Notes under the pieces: generated by a model
Databases searched by the model: none
What the model saw: the letters and a program-made list of their open reading frames with translations, nothing else
What the model was told of the DNA's origin: nothing
In this document: positions 16,353 through 24,840 of the stretch, piece by piece
Layout of the letters: every line of letters starts with the position of its first letter
Numbering within the stretch: the first letter of the stretch is position 1
NCBI RefSeq assembly: GCF_002434265.1
Contig: NZ_DJJS01000007.1
Span: forward strand, 78,806-142,805
Origin: Pseudomonas sp. UBA6562
GTDB taxonomy: Bacteria; Pseudomonadota; Gammaproteobacteria; Pseudomonadales; Pseudomonadaceae
Reading direction: 5' to 3'
DNA: 64,000 nt
Position numbers and translations under genes: made by a program

Positions 16353-18170
16353 ATGAGCAGCGAATTGAAGCTGGAGCCTCAGCGGCTGACACCAGCGCGT
16401 GATGAGGGGGGCTGGTTGCCCTTGGAGGAGTACGGTGCTTTGGGTGACGGGCGATCCGTCGCGTTAGTGGGCAGCGACGGCTCCATCGACTGGTGGTGCG
16501 TACCGCACATGGATTCGCCGCCTTTGTTCGACAAGTTACTAGCGCCGGGCACGGGTGGCTTTTTCGCGCTCAGGCCAACCGGCCCTTATTCGATCGAGCG
16601 ACGCTACCTCACCGACAGCAACGTGCTGGAAACGCTGTTCATCACCGAGCAGGGCCAAGTGCGCATGGTCGAGTCGCTCAACAGCGGCCCGGCCGGGCGT
16701 TTGCCTTGGGCAGAACTGGCCAGGCGTTTGGAAGGGATCAGCGGAGAAGTCACCTTCGACCTGAGCATCGACTTCGGCACCCAGGCCGACACGGTCAGCA
16801 GCTACCTCACGCCCACCGGCAACGGCCACGTGTTTCACGCCGGCGACATCCTCGGCATGTTCCTGCACGACGAACACCTGCATATCGAACGCGAAGACGA
16901 CCTTGGCGTGCGCGCAACCGTGACGATCAAGGCCGGTGAGCGCAGCACCGTGGCCTTGGTCGCCGGCCGAGACGAGCCCCTGATCGTGCCCCCCATGAAA
17001 CTGATCGACGCCCGTATCGACGGCTCGGACCGCGAATGGCGCCAGTGGACCGAGGGCCTGGACTACGACGGTCCGTACCCGTCGCTGGTGGTGCGCAGTG
17101 CGTTGGCGTTGAAGCTGCTGCTGTCGTCGCCCAGCGGCTCGATCATGGCCGCTGCCACGACTTCGCTGCCGGAGCGCATCGGCGGCGACAAGAACTACGA
17201 CTACCGTTTCGCCTGGATCCGCGATGCCGGTTACACCATTGAGGCGTTTCTCGGCATCGGTGCGCAGCTTGAGGCCAAAGCAGGCTTCACCTGGCTGCTC
17301 AACCGCCTGCAGGAACATGGCGCCAAGGTGTTCTACACCCTCGACGGCGCGGTGGGGCAGGGCACCCGGCCCATCGACCTCCCTGGCTACAAGCATTCGC
17401 CGCCCCAGGTGGGCAACGATGCCACCGACCAACTGCAGCACGGTGTGTATGGCGACATCTTCGAAACGGCGCGCTGCTTCATCGATTGCGGCGGCGTGCT
17501 GGATTCGGGCAACGCCATGATGTTGTCGAGGCTGGCTGATCAATGTGCGGACCTGTGGCGACAGGCCGATTCCGGCATTTGGGAGTTGCCGGAAACGCAG
17601 CACTACACGCAATCGAAGATCAGTTGCTGGCAGGCCCTGAGCCGTGCCATCGAGCTGGCCGACCGTGGCCATTTGCCGACCACTTGCCGGGACCGTTGGG
17701 ACCGTGAGCGGCAACGCATCGAACAGTGGATCGAAACCCACTGCTGGAACGAGCAGAAGCAGGCCTACAGCTTCTATGCCGGCAGCGACCGCCTGGATGC
17801 GTCGATCGCCTTGGCCGTACGTTTTGGCTATCCCCATCAGGACCGTCTGGCTTCTACCCTGGCAGCAGTGCACCGCGAGCTGGGCTGTGGTGCGTTCCAC
17901 TACCGCTACAGTGGTGCCGATCAGGAGGAGGGCTGTTTCCTAGCGTGTACCTTCTGGCTGGTCGAGGCCTGGGCGCTGCATGAGCAGTGCACGCAGGCCG
18001 AGGAGACGTTCCGTGCCGCCGTCAGGGGCTTGGGGGCGGGCGTGGGGATCTACTCGGAGATGGTCGATCCGCACAGCGGCGCCTTCCTGGGCAACTTGCC
18101 GCAAGGGCTGACACATCTGGCTTTGCTGCGCGCAGCTCGCTCATTGGGTGGCGCCAAGCCGGATCGGTGA
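16353..18170 (+). CDS. Glycoside hydrolase family 15 protein (glucoamylase/trehalase type)
   Basis: A 605-residue protein with the bacterial GH15 layout: an N-terminal beta-sandwich region (to about residue 230) and an (alpha/alpha)6 barrel. Key motifs are GGDKNYDYRFAWIRDAGYT at 277-295, SGIWELPE around 409 (a candidate catalytic Glu), and Glu525-Glu526 in QEEGCFLACTFWLVEAW. These enzymes release glucose from alpha-linked glucans or cleave trehalose by inversion. No signal peptide is seen, so it acts in the cytosol, possibly on glycogen-derived oligosaccharides or trehalose. It is a single gene behind a GGAGG-like site. Confidence 0.9.
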   Translation: MSSELKLEPQRLTPARDEGGWLPLEEYGALGDGRSVALVGSDGSIDWWCVPHMDSPPLFDKLLAPGTGGFFALRPTGPYSIERRYLTDSNVLETLFITEQGQVRMVESLNSGPAGRLPWAELARRLEGISGEVTFDLSIDFGTQADTVSSYLTPTGNGHVFHAGDILGMFLHDEHLHIEREDDLGVRATVTIKAGERSTVALVAGRDEPLIVPPMKLIDARIDGSDREWRQWTEGLDYDGPYPSLVVRSALALKLLLSSPSGSIMAAATTSLPERIGGDKNYDYRFAWIRDAGYTIEAFLGIGAQLEAKAGFTWLLNRLQEHGAKVFYTLDGAVGQGTRPIDLPGYKHSPPQVGNDATDQLQHGVYGDIFETARCFIDCGGVLDSGNAMMLSRLADQCADLWRQADSGIWELPETQHYTQSKISCWQALSRAIELADRGHLPTTCRDRWDRERQRIEQWIETHCWNEQKQAYSFYAGSDRLDASIALAVRFGYPHQDRLASTLAAVHRELGCGAFHYRYSGADQEEGCFLACTFWLVEAWALHEQCTQAEETFRAAVRGLGAGVGIYSEMVDPHSGAFLGNLPQGLTHLALLRAARSLGGAKPDR

Positions 18171-18431
18171 CAACATCGGCAAGCCAATGGCCGCGCAAGG
18201 AGTGGCAACCCTTGCGCGGACGGATGGTGGATGCTGGCATCATGTCGGCGAAGGCCTGTGATCCCAATCCCTATATCCTGTCCGGGCGCACAAGCGTATG
18301 GCAGCCAGCAACAGGCTGGCGGTATGTCGCGGGTGAACTTTTATTTATCTATCCCATTGCCCAGCGGCTCTCAACCTTTCCCGCGCCTTGTCGATAGCGT
18401 GATTACTCCTAAGAGTTTTCCGAGAAACGCT

Positions 18432-20069
18432 ATGTTGCTAAAAAATGCTCGTCTTTCCACCAAGTTGCTGACGGCCTTCGGTGCCTGCGCCGTCATTACC
18501 TTGGGCGTGGGTCTGTTGGGCAGTCGAGGCGTAAGCCAGATGTCGCAAAGCCTGGGGTTAGTCTTTTCCAATAACCTGGTCTCTGTGGCCAAAACCGCTG
18601 AGGCGCGTTCGGAAGCGATTGCCCAGCAGCGCGATCTCTATGCGCTGATCACTGCCAACGCCGAAGGGGCTCCCCAGGCGACCAAGGACGGCATCCTCAA
18701 GAGCATGGCGGCCAACCAGGCCGCGAGCGAGCGGGCGTTCGCGCTCTATCGACAAACACCGTTGGCCGATGACGAAAGGGCCGCTGGCGATCAGCTCGAA
18801 CGTGACTGGCCGCTCTACCAGCAGCAGATCCAAAACATCGTAGCCGCGACGAATGCCGGCGATCTGGCGACTGCGCGCAAGCTCATCAGCGGTGACTTGG
18901 CCACGCTCTATACCAAAGTCATCGACGAGTTCTCGATCATGGTCGAGTCCAACAACCGGCAGATCAAGGAAGGCGGGGAAGACGCGGCCGAGCAGGAACG
19001 GCAGGTGTCGTTCACGCTTTACATCGGTATTGCCCTGGCCTTCATCGCTGCCTTCGCTTTAGGCCTGCTTATAAGCCGCATGGTAGCGCGCCCCGTAGGC
19101 GCGGCTGTGAAATCGGCACAGCGCATCGCCGAGGGCGACCTGACCCAAACCATCGCCAGCGACTCGGGCGATGAGGTAGGCCAGTTGGTCAACGCTCTGG
19201 GCGACATGCAAAACAGCCTCAAGCGCACCCTGAATCAGATCTCCGATGCATCCAACCAGCTGGCTTCGGCTGCCGAAGAGTTGAACAGCGTCACCGAAGA
19301 CGGCAGTCGCGGGCTGGTCAAACAGAACGACGAAATTCGCCAGGCCGCTACGGCGGTCAATCAGATGACCTCTTCAGTGGATGAGGTTGCCCGCAACGCC
19401 GTTTCCACCTCGGAAGCCTCGCGTACGGCCACCGATCAGGCCAACCGTGGGGTGACCCAGGCACGTGGCGCTGTGACGGCGGTCAACGATGCCACGGTGG
19501 AGATTCAGGGCTCTTCGAGCACCGTTGGCGAGTTGGCCGATCAGGTCAAGGAAATCGCCAAGGTACTGGATGTGATCCGCGGCATCGCCGAACAGACCAA
19601 CCTGTTGGCGCTCAACGCCGCCATCGAGGCCGCACGGGCCGGTGAGCAAGGCCGTGGTTTCGCCGTGGTGGCCGACGAAGTTCGGGCATTGGCTGCGCGC
19701 ACCCAGGCCTCGACCGTGGAGATCGAGCAGATGATCGGCGCGGTCCAGTCCCGTGCGGACTTGGCCGTGGTGGCCATGGACAGAAGCCACTCGCTGGTGG
19801 TCAACACCCAGCAATTGGCGATGGCGACAGGCGAAGCGCTCGAGCAGATCGCTGCCGGCATCGCCAGCATCAACGACCGCAACCTGGTGATCGCCAGCGC
19901 CTGTGAAGAACAAGCGCAAGTGGCGCGGGAAGTGGACAAGAACCTGGTCAACATCCAGGACCTGTCGACGCAGACCGCCGCCGGGGCGCACCAGACCACC
20001 GCGTCGGCGCAGGAGCTGTCACGCCTGGCGATCTCGTTCAACGACTTGGTGGGGCGCTTCAAGTTGTAA
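18432..20069 (+). CDS. Methyl-accepting chemotaxis protein with four-helix-bundle sensor
   Basis: A 545-residue chemoreceptor starting at MLLKNARLSTKLL; the frame is open 201 bases further upstream but that part has no receptor features. Membrane helices at about 11-31 and 193-214 enclose a helical periplasmic sensor domain. HAMP and the signalling hairpin follow, with tip NLLALNAAIEAARAGE and a C-terminus ending LVGRFKL. It shares architecture and strong cytoplasmic similarity with the receptor at 11992-13617, while the sensor domains diverge, so the two likely detect different ligands. The 261 bases upstream (18171-18431) show no gene. Confidence 0.9.
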   Translation: MLLKNARLSTKLLTAFGACAVITLGVGLLGSRGVSQMSQSLGLVFSNNLVSVAKTAEARSEAIAQQRDLYALITANAEGAPQATKDGILKSMAANQAASERAFALYRQTPLADDERAAGDQLERDWPLYQQQIQNIVAATNAGDLATARKLISGDLATLYTKVIDEFSIMVESNNRQIKEGGEDAAEQERQVSFTLYIGIALAFIAAFALGLLISRMVARPVGAAVKSAQRIAEGDLTQTIASDSGDEVGQLVNALGDMQNSLKRTLNQISDASNQLASAAEELNSVTEDGSRGLVKQNDEIRQAATAVNQMTSSVDEVARNAVSTSEASRTATDQANRGVTQARGAVTAVNDATVEIQGSSSTVGELADQVKEIAKVLDVIRGIAEQTNLLALNAAIEAARAGEQGRGFAVVADEVRALAARTQASTVEIEQMIGAVQSRADLAVVAMDRSHSLVVNTQQLAMATGEALEQIAAGIASINDRNLVIASACEEQAQVAREVDKNLVNIQDLSTQTAAGAHQTTASAQELSRLAISFNDLVGRFKL

Positions 20070-20128
20070 TCTCGCGCCATCCTAGGCGCTTTGCTCACCG
20101 GGGCAGGCCGATCAGCCTACTCAGCAGC

Positions 20129-20167
20129 GAAAAAAACCCGCATACGAAAGTGTGCGGGTTTTTTTAT
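20129..20167. terminator. Bidirectional terminator
   Basis: AAAAAACCCGCATAC pairs with GTGTGCGGGTTTTTT around GAAA. T tracts exist on both strands, so it can end both the chemoreceptor transcript (+) and the small gene at 20205-20351 (-). Confidence 0.85.
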
Positions 20168-20204
20168 TTCCAAGACAGGCGACGGCAAGGAAAGGTGGCG
20201 CGGC

Positions 20205-20351
20205 TCATGCCGTACGACGCAGTACGGTGCAGATCCAGCGGTGGTTCACTCGGCAAGGGGCGCGCAGGAAGATGATGTCGGCGACACGCTTGAGCCCTTG
20301 TTTACGCAGTTTGGCGGCCAGTTGTACCAGAGTAGCGGCTTCGATGGTCAT
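20205..20351 (-). CDS. Small conserved-looking basic protein (48 residues)
   Basis: A 48-residue protein starting at the ATG at 20351 (MTIEAATLVQL) with a clear GAGGT ribosome site about 9 bases upstream. The upstream extension of the frame lacks a good start. The sequence has an amphipathic helix (LVQLAAKLRKQGLKRVADII) followed by a basic, Cys-containing tail (APCRVNHRWICTVLRR). The function is unknown. It is followed by the shared terminator at 20129-20167, which supports real transcription on this strand. Confidence 0.55.
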   Translation of the reverse strand: MTIEAATLVQLAAKLRKQGLKRVADIIFLRAPCRVNHRWICTVLRRTA

Positions 20352-20470
20352 GGCTGTTACCTCGTCGTTTCTTACTGGGTTCCTAGTTCTTGACTTGGCG
20401 GACAGCGAGGGAATTCCAGAATTTTCAGGCTGCCCGACCAACGGTGTAGGCGCTTGAAAAAACAGGGAAA

Positions 20471-20500
20471 AAAGAAAACCCGCCAGGGGAGGGCGGGTTA
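20471..20500 (-). terminator. Minus-strand terminator without an assigned gene
   Basis: On the minus strand AACCCGCC pairs with GGCGGGTT around CTCCCCT, followed by TTCTTTTTT. No coding gene on this strand ends nearby, so it may end a small RNA from the 20505-20600 interval. Confidence 0.65.
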
Positions 20501-20599
20501 AATACTTAGAACGTACGAAGCAGTTTCAGCATGCCTAGGCAGTTGTCAGAAATTCGTGAAGGCTGTGTCGACAACGTGTCAGATAAGTGAATTCTTCAG

Positions 20600-20627
20600 A
20601 AAAAAGCCCGCTCTGCGTGAGCGGGCC
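20600..20627 (-). terminator. Second minus-strand terminator without an assigned gene
   Basis: On the minus strand GCCCGCTC pairs with GAGCGGGC around ACGCA, followed by TTTTTTC. It lies upstream (in the sense of minus-strand transcription) of the terminator at 20471. A candidate promoter on that strand is TTCCAA, 16 bases, CATAAT around 20669-20697. Confidence 0.65.
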
Positions 20628-20749
20628 AAGTGCTTGAAGGGAGCGTTGCCATGTTGTGCCGATCAGGATTATGCCGGCATTAAAGCGTTTGGAATTGATT
20701 TGCGCGCCGACTCGCTCTATACAAGCTCATTTTTTCTGGAGGTAGCCGC

Positions 20750-20926
20750 ATGCGCGATGATGACGATATCCACGAGCCTGAACACGATCACTTGCTGGAC
20801 CGGGAATTTTTCGACGACGAGTCTGAGCCTGAAGCGCAAACGCACGACATCGATGCCGAGGATGGGGATGACCTGGATGACGAAGACTTCAGTCACCCTG
20901 CCTGGCACGACTGCCCTGATGATTGA
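20750..20926 (+). CDS. Small, extremely acidic protein (58 residues)
   Basis: A 58-codon frame opened by a strong GGAGGT ribosome site (20738-20743) seven bases before the ATG. The product has 27 Asp/Glu residues, only two Arg, no Lys, six His and one Cys. It starts MRDDDDIHEPEHDH and ends WHDCPDD. Such composition suggests an unstructured polyanion, a DNA mimic or a divalent-metal buffer, but no family is recognised. It lies between a pair of minus-strand terminators and the oppositely oriented tRNA-Leu. The quality of the ribosome site and the clean stop argue for a real gene. Confidence 0.65.
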   Translation: MRDDDDIHEPEHDHLLDREFFDDESEPEAQTHDIDAEDGDDLDDEDFSHPAWHDCPDD

Positions 20927-21016
20927 GCTGAGGGGATAGCGATCGAACAGGCGCCATGTTTCGAAAGCGGATCCGGAGATTTCGGAACGCTTTGGTGATG
21001 GGGCAAATGGCAGGCA

Positions 21017-21043
21017 CAAAAAAACGCCCGAAGGCGTTTTTTC
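21017..21043. terminator. Terminator after tRNA-Leu (bidirectional)
   Basis: AAAAAACGCC pairs with GGCGTTTTTT around CGAA. A and T tracts on both sides let it act for tRNA-Leu (-) and for the acidic-protein gene (+). Confidence 0.8.
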
Positions 21044-21049
21044 AAATCA

Positions 21050-21136
21050 TGGTGCGAGTGGCGGGACTCGAACCCGCAAGGCTCACGCCGGCAGATTTTA
21101 AGTCTGCTGTGTATACCAATTCCACCACACTCGCAC
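21050..21136 (-). tRNA. tRNA-Leu(TAA)
   Basis: An 87-base class II tRNA with a long variable arm. The acceptor stem is GTGCGAG/CTCGCAC, the anticodon loop CTTAAAA (anticodon TAA), and CCA is encoded at the 3' end. Confidence 0.96.
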
Positions 21137-21239
21137 AGTTGAAGGGGTCAATGCGACCAGCGACTTTCCACAACGGAAGCGCCTTGCAATCAAGCGCGCT
21201 TTATAACCCAATGTTATAGCGCAGTCAACCCAAGCTGCT

Positions 21240-21434
21240 TCATGGGCGTATGCCCGAGGCGATCTGGCGAAGGTCTTCGGCAGCCATTCGCAGCTTGTCC
21301 ACCTGGGCAACCATGGCGGCCATCTCCTCGGTTTGCCCAGTACGCTGTAGGTAGCGAGCATGGCCGTCGAGCGCAATGCGCAGCGATTCCAATTCCAGGG
21401 CGGTGGTAACCAGATCGTTCTTGATCAAACCCAT
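21240..21434 (-). CDS. Small hypothetical helical protein
   Basis: A 64-residue frame from the ATG at 21434 (MGLIKNDLVTTALELESLRIAL) to the stop at 21240. The frame continues upstream to a TTG at 21533, and no start has a convincing ribosome site, so the N-terminus is uncertain. The predicted protein is a long amphipathic helix rich in Leu, Ala, Glu and Met, possibly a coiled coil. It lies 115 bases downstream of csrA on the same strand and could share its transcript. The function is unknown. Confidence 0.5.
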   Translation of the reverse strand: MGLIKNDLVTTALELESLRIALDGHARYLQRTGQTEEMAAMVAQVDKLRMAAEDLRQIASGIRP

Positions 21435-21548
21435 GCGCGAGTTGGTCAGTTCCAGGTGCTCCGTTCGCAGTGGCGGGCAAGCGGCTGCTTTGCGCAAGAC
21501 ATGCCCATGCAGGCGCTGTCTTGCGAAGCGCAAGCATGCAGAATGCTG

Positions 21549-21740
21549 TCAGTGATCTTCAGGCTTGCCAGCCGTTCTGGCGGCTTCGATGCGGTTCTGG
21601 ATCTCTTCACGGTGCACCTGAATGTCTTTCGGTGCGTCGATGCCGATTCTCACCTGTGAGCCGTTGACACCCAGCACGGTGACTCTGATGTTGTCGTTGA
21701 TGACGATCACTTCGCCAGCCTTTCGCGTGAGTATCAGCAT
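21549..21740 (-). CDS. csrA: CsrA/Rsm-family post-transcriptional regulator
   Basis: A 63-residue RNA-binding protein starting at MLILTRKAGE; an upstream in-frame start would add ten residues not found in the family. The RNA-contact residues Leu4, Arg6 and Arg44 (in VHREE) are present. It should bind GGA motifs in 5' leaders and block translation, as a homodimer. The sequence (INDNIRVTVLGVNGSQVRIGIDAPKD) is nearer to RsmE than to RsmA of pseudomonads. The adjacency to topoisomerase IB and modCBA also fits the RsmE locus of P. putida as I remember it. Activity is normally titrated by GacA-dependent small RNAs; gacA itself is at 36831. Confidence 0.93.
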   Translation of the reverse strand: MLILTRKAGEVIVINDNIRVTVLGVNGSQVRIGIDAPKDIQVHREEIQNRIEAARTAGKPEDH

Positions 21741-21991
21741 GTACTTCTCCTTGGTGATGTCTATAGCCACTGCGCCTCGGGCCCAATGGTGAGGGCTTGG
21801 CCCTCGTCCGTCTTAGTGAAGACGCTTTCTATCGGCGGTAATTCCAATCCAAGCCGTGTGCGATGAGCGCTATACAGGGTCTGGCCGCAGCCCAAAGTTT
21901 TTGTCAAGCGTCCAGGGCTACTTGAGGGCAAGGATAAGGCGATTGGCCTCTTCTGTGAAATCGCCTCGCACCATAGCCTGCATAGAGCGGC

Positions 21992-23017
21992 TCAATCAGC
22001 CACAGGCACAGTGTTCAACTGCTGAAGAAAATGCAGCAGGGCGACCTCTTCCTGCTCCATACCCTTACGTTTGCGAACTTTCGGCAAGGCTTCCAGATGG
22101 CCCAGTACGAAGTGTTCCAGCACTGCGGGGTGGATGTACGACTTGCGACACACGGCGGGAGTGTTGCCCAGACGGGAAGCGACCTGGCGCACGATATCGG
22201 CCAGGTGCCGTTTGGCATGGGTTTCCGGTTGCCAAGCCAGGGGTTTCAACAGGCTGAGCGCCAAGCTGCTGCCAGCCCATGTGCGGTAATCCTTGGCAGT
22301 GAAGTCGGCGCCTGTGGTGTTTTGCAGGTACTGGTTGACGTCGCTGGAGCCGATCCGATGCCGCTCGCCATCGGCATCGACGTACTGGAACAGCTCTTGG
22401 CCAGGCAGGTCCTGGCAACGCTTCACCAGACCGGCCAGACGCCGGTCGCGCACGGTGATGCTGTGCTCCACGCCACGCTTGCCGCGAAATTCGAAGCGGA
22501 TCGTACTGCCTTTGACTTTCACATGACGGTTGCGCAAGGTCGTCAGCCCGTAAGATTGGTTGTCTTTCAGGTAGCGTTGGTTGCCAATCCGGATCAGCGT
22601 ATGGTCGATCAGGCTGACCACCAGCGCCAGCAGCTTGGTGCGGTCCAGCCCGGGGCGCGACAGGTCGCGCTCTACGGTGCGGCGAAGCGCCGGTAGCGCT
22701 TCGGCGAATGCCAGCATGCGCCCGAACTTGTGCGCATCGCGCAATTCACGCCATTCGGGGTGGTAGCGGTATTGCTTGCGGCCACGCGCGTCCAGGCCCG
22801 TGGCCTGCAAATGGCCTTGCGGGTCCACGCAGATCCACACTTGCGTGTAGGCCGGCGGAATGGCCAGCGCGGCGATCCGCTTCAGGGTCGGTTCGTCATC
22901 GATGCGCTTGCCGTCGGCGTCGTGGTAGATGAAGCGATCACGCCAACGCTTGCGCGTCAGGCCCGCATGGGTGTCTTCGACATAGTGCAGTGACGCGGGC
23001 AGAGGGCAGTCGAGCAT
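21992..23017 (-). CDS. DNA topoisomerase IB (poxvirus type)
   Basis: A 341-residue type IB topoisomerase starting at MLDCPLPASLHYV. The nucleophile is Tyr294 in CRKSYIHP, and the basic catalytic residues lie in the preceding core (GSTIRFEFRGKRG; DYRTWAGSSLA; AKRHLAD). The enzyme relaxes supercoils through a 3'-phosphotyrosine link and needs no ATP. Bacterial members have a compact, poxvirus-like two-domain form, as here. It follows modC with 52 bases between, on the same strand, so it may be transcribed with the molybdate genes. Confidence 0.92.
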   Translation of the reverse strand: MLDCPLPASLHYVEDTHAGLTRKRWRDRFIYHDADGKRIDDEPTLKRIAALAIPPAYTQVWICVDPQGHLQATGLDARGRKQYRYHPEWRELRDAHKFGRMLAFAEALPALRRTVERDLSRPGLDRTKLLALVVSLIDHTLIRIGNQRYLKDNQSYGLTTLRNRHVKVKGSTIRFEFRGKRGVEHSITVRDRRLAGLVKRCQDLPGQELFQYVDADGERHRIGSSDVNQYLQNTTGADFTAKDYRTWAGSSLALSLLKPLAWQPETHAKRHLADIVRQVASRLGNTPAVCRKSYIHPAVLEHFVLGHLEALPKVRKRKGMEQEEVALLHFLQQLNTVPVAD

Positions 23018-23069
23018 GGCGGCGTCCAATGGTGGGTTATCCGGTGGACAACGCCAGTGGCCCGGATGC

Positions 23070-24161
23070 TCAGCCGAGAATCGCCACCGATTTGATTTGC
23101 GCCCACAGCCGTTGGCCGGGGGCCACTTGCAGGTGGTCCGCCGAATAACGGGTGATACGTGCCAGCAACGCGTAGCGCCCGGCATCCAGGCCCACCAGCA
23201 GGTGGGCGGGGTTGTCGGTTGCCTGGCACTGGCGCACCTGCACAGGTAGGCGATTGAGGATGCTCGACGGCTGATCGGCAGCCAGCGCCAAGCTCACATC
23301 GCGCGCCTGCACCTTGATGCGCACTGCCGTGCCTGGGGCCTGTTGGGTGTGTGCGATGCGCAGCGTGATGTCGTGCAGGCCGGGCAGACGCAGTTCGAGC
23401 AAACCATAGCGTTCGTCGAAGCCGAACACCTCGGCCTGCAGCACCACCCCCGCATCTTCGGCCTGGCTCAGCGGAAGGTCGAGCCTATTGAGCAGCGTGG
23501 ACAGAGGGCCGCTGGCCTGAGCACGGCCCTGCTCGAGCAGCACCAGGTGGTCGGCCAGCCGTACCACTTCGTCCTGACTGTGGCTGACGTACACCACCGG
23601 GATGTCCAACTCGGCGTGCAGACGCTCCAGGTAGGGCAGAATTTCACGCTTGCGGGCGCCATCGAGTGCGGCCAGCGGTTCGTCCATCAACAGCAATCGC
23701 GGGCTGGTCAGCAGCGCTCGCGCGATGCCCACACGTTGTGCCTCGCCACCAGACAGCGTGGCGGGGGCGCGGGCCAGTAAATGACCGATGCCTAGCAGTT
23801 CGCAAGCCTGCTCCAGACCTACCCCACGTTGCCCCGGAGCGACACGACGCCAACCGAATTCGAGGTTGCCGCGCACCGTCAGGTGGGCGAACAGGCTGGC
23901 TTCCTGAAAGACATAGCCGATGGAGCGCTTATGCGGCGGGACGAACAGCTGTCGCGCGCTGTCTTGCCAGACGTCGCCATTGACTTCGACCAGGCCCTCG
24001 CTGGCGGACTCTAGACCCGCCAGGCAACGCAGGCAAGACGTCTTGCCGGAGCCCGAATGGCCGAACAGCGCGCTGACGCCGCGGCCAGGCAGTTGTATAT
24101 CGACGTCCAGGGTGAAGTCGCCGCGCACAAGGCGCTGGCGTACGCGGATGCCACTGTTCAT
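23070..24161 (-). CDS. modC: Molybdate ABC transporter ATPase ModC
   Basis: A 363-residue ABC ATPase with Walker A GHSGSGKT (34-41), signature LSGGEAQRVG, Walker B LLLMDEP and the switch His in VSHSQDE. The C-terminal part (from about 290) is a molybdate/tungstate-binding MOP domain, which is typical of ModC and allows feedback by intracellular oxyanion. It begins one base past the modB stop codon, so the two are tightly coupled. It powers molybdate import for molybdenum-cofactor enzymes. Confidence 0.95.
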   Translation of the reverse strand: MNSGIRVRQRLVRGDFTLDVDIQLPGRGVSALFGHSGSGKTSCLRCLAGLESASEGLVEVNGDVWQDSARQLFVPPHKRSIGYVFQEASLFAHLTVRGNLEFGWRRVAPGQRGVGLEQACELLGIGHLLARAPATLSGGEAQRVGIARALLTSPRLLLMDEPLAALDGARKREILPYLERLHAELDIPVVYVSHSQDEVVRLADHLVLLEQGRAQASGPLSTLLNRLDLPLSQAEDAGVVLQAEVFGFDERYGLLELRLPGLHDITLRIAHTQQAPGTAVRIKVQARDVSLALAADQPSSILNRLPVQVRQCQATDNPAHLLVGLDAGRYALLARITRYSADHLQVAPGQRLWAQIKSVAILG

Positions 24162-24162
24162 T

Positions 24163-24840
24163 TCAACCCCATTCCGCTTTGTCGCGGCGCGGACCGTAGA
24201 GCATCAGCAGCACCAGAAAAGAGAACACCAGCATGGCGCCGGCCAGCCAGTGGGCTTGGGCGTATTCCATGGCCTCGACGTGATCGAAGATCTGCACCGA
24301 CACCACGCGCGTCTTGTCCGGAATGTTGCCGCCGATCATCAGCACCACGCCGAATTCGCCGACGGTGTGGGCAAAACCCAGAATGCTGGCCGTAATGAAG
24401 CCCGGCTTGGCGAGCGGTAGCACCACATGCACGAACGTGTCCCACGGGCTGGCGCGCAAGGTCGCTGCAACTTCCAACGGCCTGTGGCCAATCGCGGTGA
24501 AGGCGTTTTGCAGCGGCTGCACCACGAACGGCAGCGAATACACCACCGAGCCGATTACCAGCCCCGTGAAGCTGAATACCACAGTGCCCAGGCCCAAGGC
24601 GGCCGTGGCTTGGCCGATCCAACCATACGGGCCGAGCGCCAGCAGCAGATAGAAGCCGATGACCGTGGGCGGCAGCACCAGCGGTAAGGCTACCAGTGCG
24701 CCGACCGGGCCACGCAGCCACGAGCGGGTGCGCGTCAGCCACCAGGCCAGCGGCGTACCCAGCACCAGCAGGATCAGAGTCGTGAGGCTGGCAAGCTTCA
24801 AGGTCAGCCAGATCGCGCCCAGGTCACTGGCATCGAGCAT
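24163..24840 (-). CDS. modB: Molybdate ABC transporter permease ModB
   Basis: A 225-residue inner-membrane permease with five to six hydrophobic helices. The cytoplasmic ABC-coupling loop is visible around EVAATLRASPWDTFVHVVLPLAKPG. Its ATG overlaps the last base of the modA stop codon, and modC follows after one base, a tight modABC operon. It forms the membrane channel that accepts molybdate from ModA. Confidence 0.95.
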   Translation of the reverse strand: MLDASDLGAIWLTLKLASLTTLILLVLGTPLAWWLTRTRSWLRGPVGALVALPLVLPPTVIGFYLLLALGPYGWIGQATAALGLGTVVFSFTGLVIGSVVYSLPFVVQPLQNAFTAIGHRPLEVAATLRASPWDTFVHVVLPLAKPGFITASILGFAHTVGEFGVVLMIGGNIPDKTRVVSVQIFDHVEAMEYAQAHWLAGAMLVFSFLVLLMLYGPRRDKAEWG

